A stretch of DNA of 5,948 nucleotides from NCBI GenBank assembly GCA_004299215.1, contig SCTD01000346.1:1-5948 (forward strand). Direction: 5' to 3'. Under the pieces are notes generated by a model, which did not search any database, was not told where the DNA came from, and was given only the letters and a program-made list of their open reading frames with translations. Both the position numbers and the translations under genes were made by a program. Shown here in pieces: positions 5,736-5,948 of this stretch; position 1 is the first letter of the stretch; each line of letters begins with the position of its first letter. This DNA is from Frankiales bacterium. GTDB lineage: Bacteria; Actinomycetota; Actinomycetes; Mycobacteriales; SCTD01.

Positions 5736-5948
5736 TCAGCGACGCAGCGCCCGACGGACCTGGTCGACCACGACGTCAGGCGAGCCCACGACGTCCTCCC
5801 ACGAGAAGCGAAGAACGCGCCAGCCGGCCAGCACCAGCTCGTTGGTCCGGCGGCGGTCGTTGCGATAGCTCGCGCGATCCGCGTGGAAGGCGAACCCGTC
5901 GACCTCGACGACGAGCCGCTCGTCCGGCCAGGCGAAGTCGACCCGGGC
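5736..5948 (-). CDS. DUF559 (PD-(D/E)xK, Vsr-like) endonuclease-fold protein, C-terminal part, cut by window edge
   Basis: An open minus-strand frame from the right edge to a TGA at 5736-5738 gives 70 residues, the C-terminal part of a longer protein. The fragment starts with ARVDFAWP, then LVVEVDGFAFH (12-22), RNDRRRTNELVLAGWRVLRF (29-48) and a final helix ending VRRALRR. This is the pattern of the DUF559 domain, related to Vsr-type very short patch repair endonucleases and the PD-(D/E)xK fold. Asp4, Glu15 and Asp17 are candidate metal ligands, and the usual ExK is ExD here, as in many DUF559 proteins. Actinobacterial members are usually about 280-320 residues with an N-terminal AbiEi-like helix-turn-helix, which would lie outside the window. 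Function is generally unproven. It converges on the mannosyltransferase gene, with 56 bp between stop codons. Confidence 0.8.
   Translation of the reverse strand, partial: ARVDFAWPDERLVVEVDGFAFHADRASYRNDRRRTNELVLAGWRVLRFSWEDVVGSPDVVVDQVRRALRR

Noticed and set aside
1..5948. tRNA, rRNA, CRISPR repeats, insertion-sequence ends or toxin-antitoxin genes
   Set aside because: Looked for on both strands; no cloverleaf, regularly spaced repeats, transposase motifs or small gene pairs were seen.

Overview
The window comes from a very GC-rich genome (roughly 70% GC by eye), with G/C at nearly every third codon position, GTG starts and leaderless-looking promoters. Together with an LPxTG wall-anchored secreted enzyme and an MptB-type polyprenyl-phosphomannose-dependent mannosyltransferase, this indicates a high-GC Gram-positive actinobacterium. 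I cannot resolve the family or genus from this stretch.

Layout. Positions 1-22 hold no gene I can support. A long hairpin at 23-83 lies just past the stop of a large minus-strand gene (94-2814). That gene encodes a secreted penicillin-acylase-family Ntn hydrolase with an N-terminal signal peptide and a C-terminal LPATG sorting signal. A 53-bp divergent spacer (2815-2867) separates it from two plus-strand genes: a CrtI-type phytoene desaturase (2868-4379) and, 10 bp downstream, a polytopic GT-C mannosyltransferase of the MptB type (4390-5679). Both plus-strand genes start with GTG placed 6-7 nt after a TAnnnT -10-like hexamer and preceded by the same octamer CTTCGAGG. This suggests leaderless transcripts, and the second promoter uses the desaturase stop codon as part of its -10 box. 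The plus-strand pair converges on a minus-strand gene cut by the right edge (5736-5948), the C-terminal part of a DUF559 endonuclease-fold protein. An 82-nt imperfect palindrome at 5649-5730 fills this junction and covers the last ten codons of the mannosyltransferase gene.

How the genes relate. The desaturase and mannosyltransferase both act at or in the membrane on polyprenoid chemistry (carotenoid desaturation; polyprenyl-phosphate-mannose as sugar donor), and their tight spacing suggests linked transcription. A shared pathway is only an inference. The acylase acts outside the cell and faces away from them. The DUF559 protein has no evident link.

I see no tRNA, rRNA, CRISPR array, insertion sequence or phage gene. 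I found no novel multi-gene system. The best leads are the convergent palindrome, the paired leaderless promoters and the wall-anchored acylase with apparent departures from the classical penicillin G acylase pattern.
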